DNA of 7,554 nucleotides from Oscillospiraceae bacterium (GTDB taxonomy: Bacteria > Bacillota_A > Clostridia > Oscillospirales > Ruminococcaceae): positions 1 to 7,554 of the forward strand of contig JAFQAF010000337.1 in assembly GCA_017400025.1 (NCBI GenBank). The letters run 5' to 3'. Under the pieces are notes generated by a model that saw only the letters and a list, made by a program, of their open reading frames with translations, was not told the origin of the DNA and made no database searches. Within the stretch, counting starts at the first letter, position 1. Each line of letters opens with the position of its first letter. Shown in pieces: positions 6,230 through 7,554 of the stretch. The translations under genes and the position numbers were made by a program.

Positions 6230-6244
6230 AAATGCAATATTTCC

Positions 6245-6273
6245 TTGAATTCGGGACATGTTTTGTATATAAT
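6245..6273 (+). promoter_or_regulatory. Predicted pgk promoter
   Basis: TTGAAT (6245-6250) and a perfect TATAAT (6268-6273) are separated by 17 bp. Predicted start is near 6280, leaving an AT-rich leader of about 56 bases without obvious structure. The pgk ribosome site AAGGAGA (6323-6329) ends seven bases before the ATG at 6337. Confidence 0.65.
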
Positions 6274-6336
6274 AATATCGTATCAGAGTAAGATATATTA
6301 ATAATAAATATATAAATAATTAAAGGAGATACAACT

Positions 6337-7527
6337 ATGAACGGTTTAGGCAAAAAAACAGTTGAAGATATCAGCGTTGCCGGCAAAAAATGTCTGGTAA
6401 GATGCGACTTCAACGTACCTGTAAAAGATGGTGTTATCACAGATGATAAAAGAATCAGAGAAGCTCTGAAAACTATCAGATATCTGAAAGATAATGGTGC
6501 AAAAGTTATTCTTTGTTCCCATATGGGCAGACCAAAGGGCGAATTCAACATGAAATACTCCCTGGTACCTGTTCAGGCAAGACTGGAAGAACTGCTGGGT
6601 TGCCCTGTAGCAATGGCAACAGACGTTATCGGTGAAGATGCAAAAGCTAAAGCTGCTGCACTGAAAGACGGCGAAGTTATGCTGCTGGAAAACCTGCGTT
6701 TCCACAAAGAAGAAGAAAAGAACGTTCCTGAATTTGCAAAAGAACTGGCTTCCATGGCTGAAATCTATGTAAACGATGCATTCGGTACAGCACACCGTGC
6801 ACACGCTTCCACAGCTGGTGTTGCAGACTATCTGCCTGCAGTATGCGGTTACCTGATTCAGAAAGAAATCGAAATCATGGGCACAGCTCTTGAAAATCCA
6901 AAACGCCCATTTGTTGCTATTCTGGGTGGTGCAAAGGTTTCTGACAAAATCGGCGTTATCGAAAACCTGATTGACAAAGTTGATACACTTGTTATCGGCG
7001 GCGGTATGGCTTACACATTCTTCAAAGCAAAAGGCTATGAAGTTGGCAAATCAATCTGCGAAGATGACAAAGTTGAACTGGCTAAAGAACTGATGGCTAA
7101 AGCTGAAGCAAAAGGCGTTAACTTCCTGCTGCCAATCGACACAGTAGTTGGTGATGATTTCAGAGAAGACTGCAACTTCAAAACAGTTGACAGCGCTGAA
7201 ATTCCAGCTGAATGGCAGGGCCTTGATATCGGCGAAAAAACAAGAGAACTGTTTGACGAAGCTATCAGAAATGCAGGTACAGTTGTATGGAATGGTCCAA
7301 TGGGCGTATTCGAAATGCCTGAATTTGCAAAAGGCACAAAGGCAGTAGCAAAATCCGTTGCAGAAAGCGGCGCAATCTCCATCATCGGCGGTGGCGACAG
7401 TGCAGCTGCAGTAGAACAGCTGGGTTACGCTGACAAGATGACACACATCTCCACCGGCGGTGGTGCATCCCTGGATTTCCTGGAAGGTCTTGTACTGCCA
7501 GGTATCGCAGCACTCAACGATAAATAA
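6337..7527 (+). CDS. pgk: Phosphoglycerate kinase
   Basis: This complete 396-residue protein is of standard bacterial length. It transfers phosphate from 1,3-bisphosphoglycerate to ADP, the first ATP-forming step of lower glycolysis, in the cytoplasm. Seen in order: the substrate-binding signature VRCDFNVP (21-28), SHMGRPKG (60-67), [13 protein letters not shown], the [13 protein letters not shown] stretch, GGAKVSDKI (197-205), [11 protein letters not shown] (316-326), and the nucleotide-site glycine motifs GGGDSAAA (351-358) and [13 protein letters not shown] (from 372). No residue of note is missing. Start choice is firm because of AAGGAGA upstream. In many clostridia pgk follows gap; here it begins its own transcript, with a Rex-type site and a second palindrome in the upstream spacer. 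Only 27 bp follow the stop, too little to show a terminator or a next gene; tpiA or gpmI would be the usual followers, but none is seen. Confidence 0.98.
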   Translation: MNGLGKKTVEDISVAGKKCLVRCDFNVPVKDGVITDDKRIREALKTIRYLKDNGAKVILCSHMGRPKGEFNMKYSLVPVQARLEELLGCPVAMATDVIGEDAKAKAAALKDGEVMLLENLRFHKEEEKNVPEFAKELASMAEIYVNDAFGTAHRAHASTAGVADYLPAVCGYLIQKEIEIMGTALENPKRPFVAILGGAKVSDKIGVIENLIDKVDTLVIGGGMAYTFFKAKGYEVGKSICEDDKVELAKELMAKAEAKGVNFLLPIDTVVGDDFREDCNFKTVDSAEIPAEWQGLDIGEKTRELFDEAIRNAGTVVWNGPMGVFEMPEFAKGTKAVAKSVAESGAISIIGGGDSAAAVEQLGYADKMTHISTGGGASLDFLEGLVLPGIAALNDK

Positions 7528-7554
7528 TCTGTAAAACACAAAATAAAGCGGCAC

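Noticed and set aside
7528..7554. Possible start of a terminator after pgk (AAAGCGGCAC).
   Set aside because: Only one potential arm is inside the window, so no hairpin can be shown.
1..7554. Search for a novel system, mobile element, CRISPR array or RNA gene.
   Set aside because: All sizeable frames belong to known families, the spacers are promoter-like, and no terminal repeats, target duplications, spaced repeats or tRNA-like folds were seen.

Overview
The window looks like chromosomal DNA from an anaerobic member of the Bacillota, most likely a gut-type clostridium. The evidence is the AT-rich gene spacers against moderate-GC genes, strong AGGAGG-type ribosome sites, a clostridial zapA-U32 gene pair, a Rex operator of the clostridial type and a clostridial-style M15/PG-binding protein. 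The exact genus cannot be read from the sequence. All the genes belong to recognisable families. I found no mobile element, CRISPR array, tRNA, rRNA or defence cassette, and no convincing new multi-gene system.

Layout. (1) Positions 1-858 run leftward: zapA (cell division), then a U32-family protein that overlaps it by 8 bp and leaves the window after 170 codons. (2) Positions 859-1109 are a 251-bp divergent control region with promoters facing both ways and two separate perfect 9-bp inverted repeats. (3) Positions 1110-5320 run rightward: glycogen phosphorylase (glgP), then after 2 bp a cytoplasmic GH13 alpha-glucan hydrolase. They form a tight two-gene alpha-glucan degradation operon. (4) Positions 5335-5366 hold one hairpin that can end transcription from both sides. 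(5) Positions 5365-6048 run leftward: an M15-type peptidase with a C-terminal peptidoglycan-binding domain and no visible signal peptide. (6) Positions 6049-6336 are a second divergent control region of 288 bp, with a perfect 18-bp Rex-type operator, a second palindrome and a strong promoter for pgk. (7) Positions 6337-7527 are pgk, complete; only 27 bp follow it.

Metabolic reading. GlgP releases glucose-1-phosphate from stored or imported alpha-glucan, and the GH13 enzyme can shorten or open the limit dextrins that phosphorylase cannot finish. The sugar phosphate then enters glycolysis, where Pgk makes ATP. The Rex-type site at pgk suggests that this step is tied to the NADH/NAD+ ratio. The most interesting material is regulatory: the Rex-type site lies far upstream of the obvious pgk promoter and beside a -10-like element for the divergent gene, and the glgP start region has two stacked promoters that share an inverted repeat.
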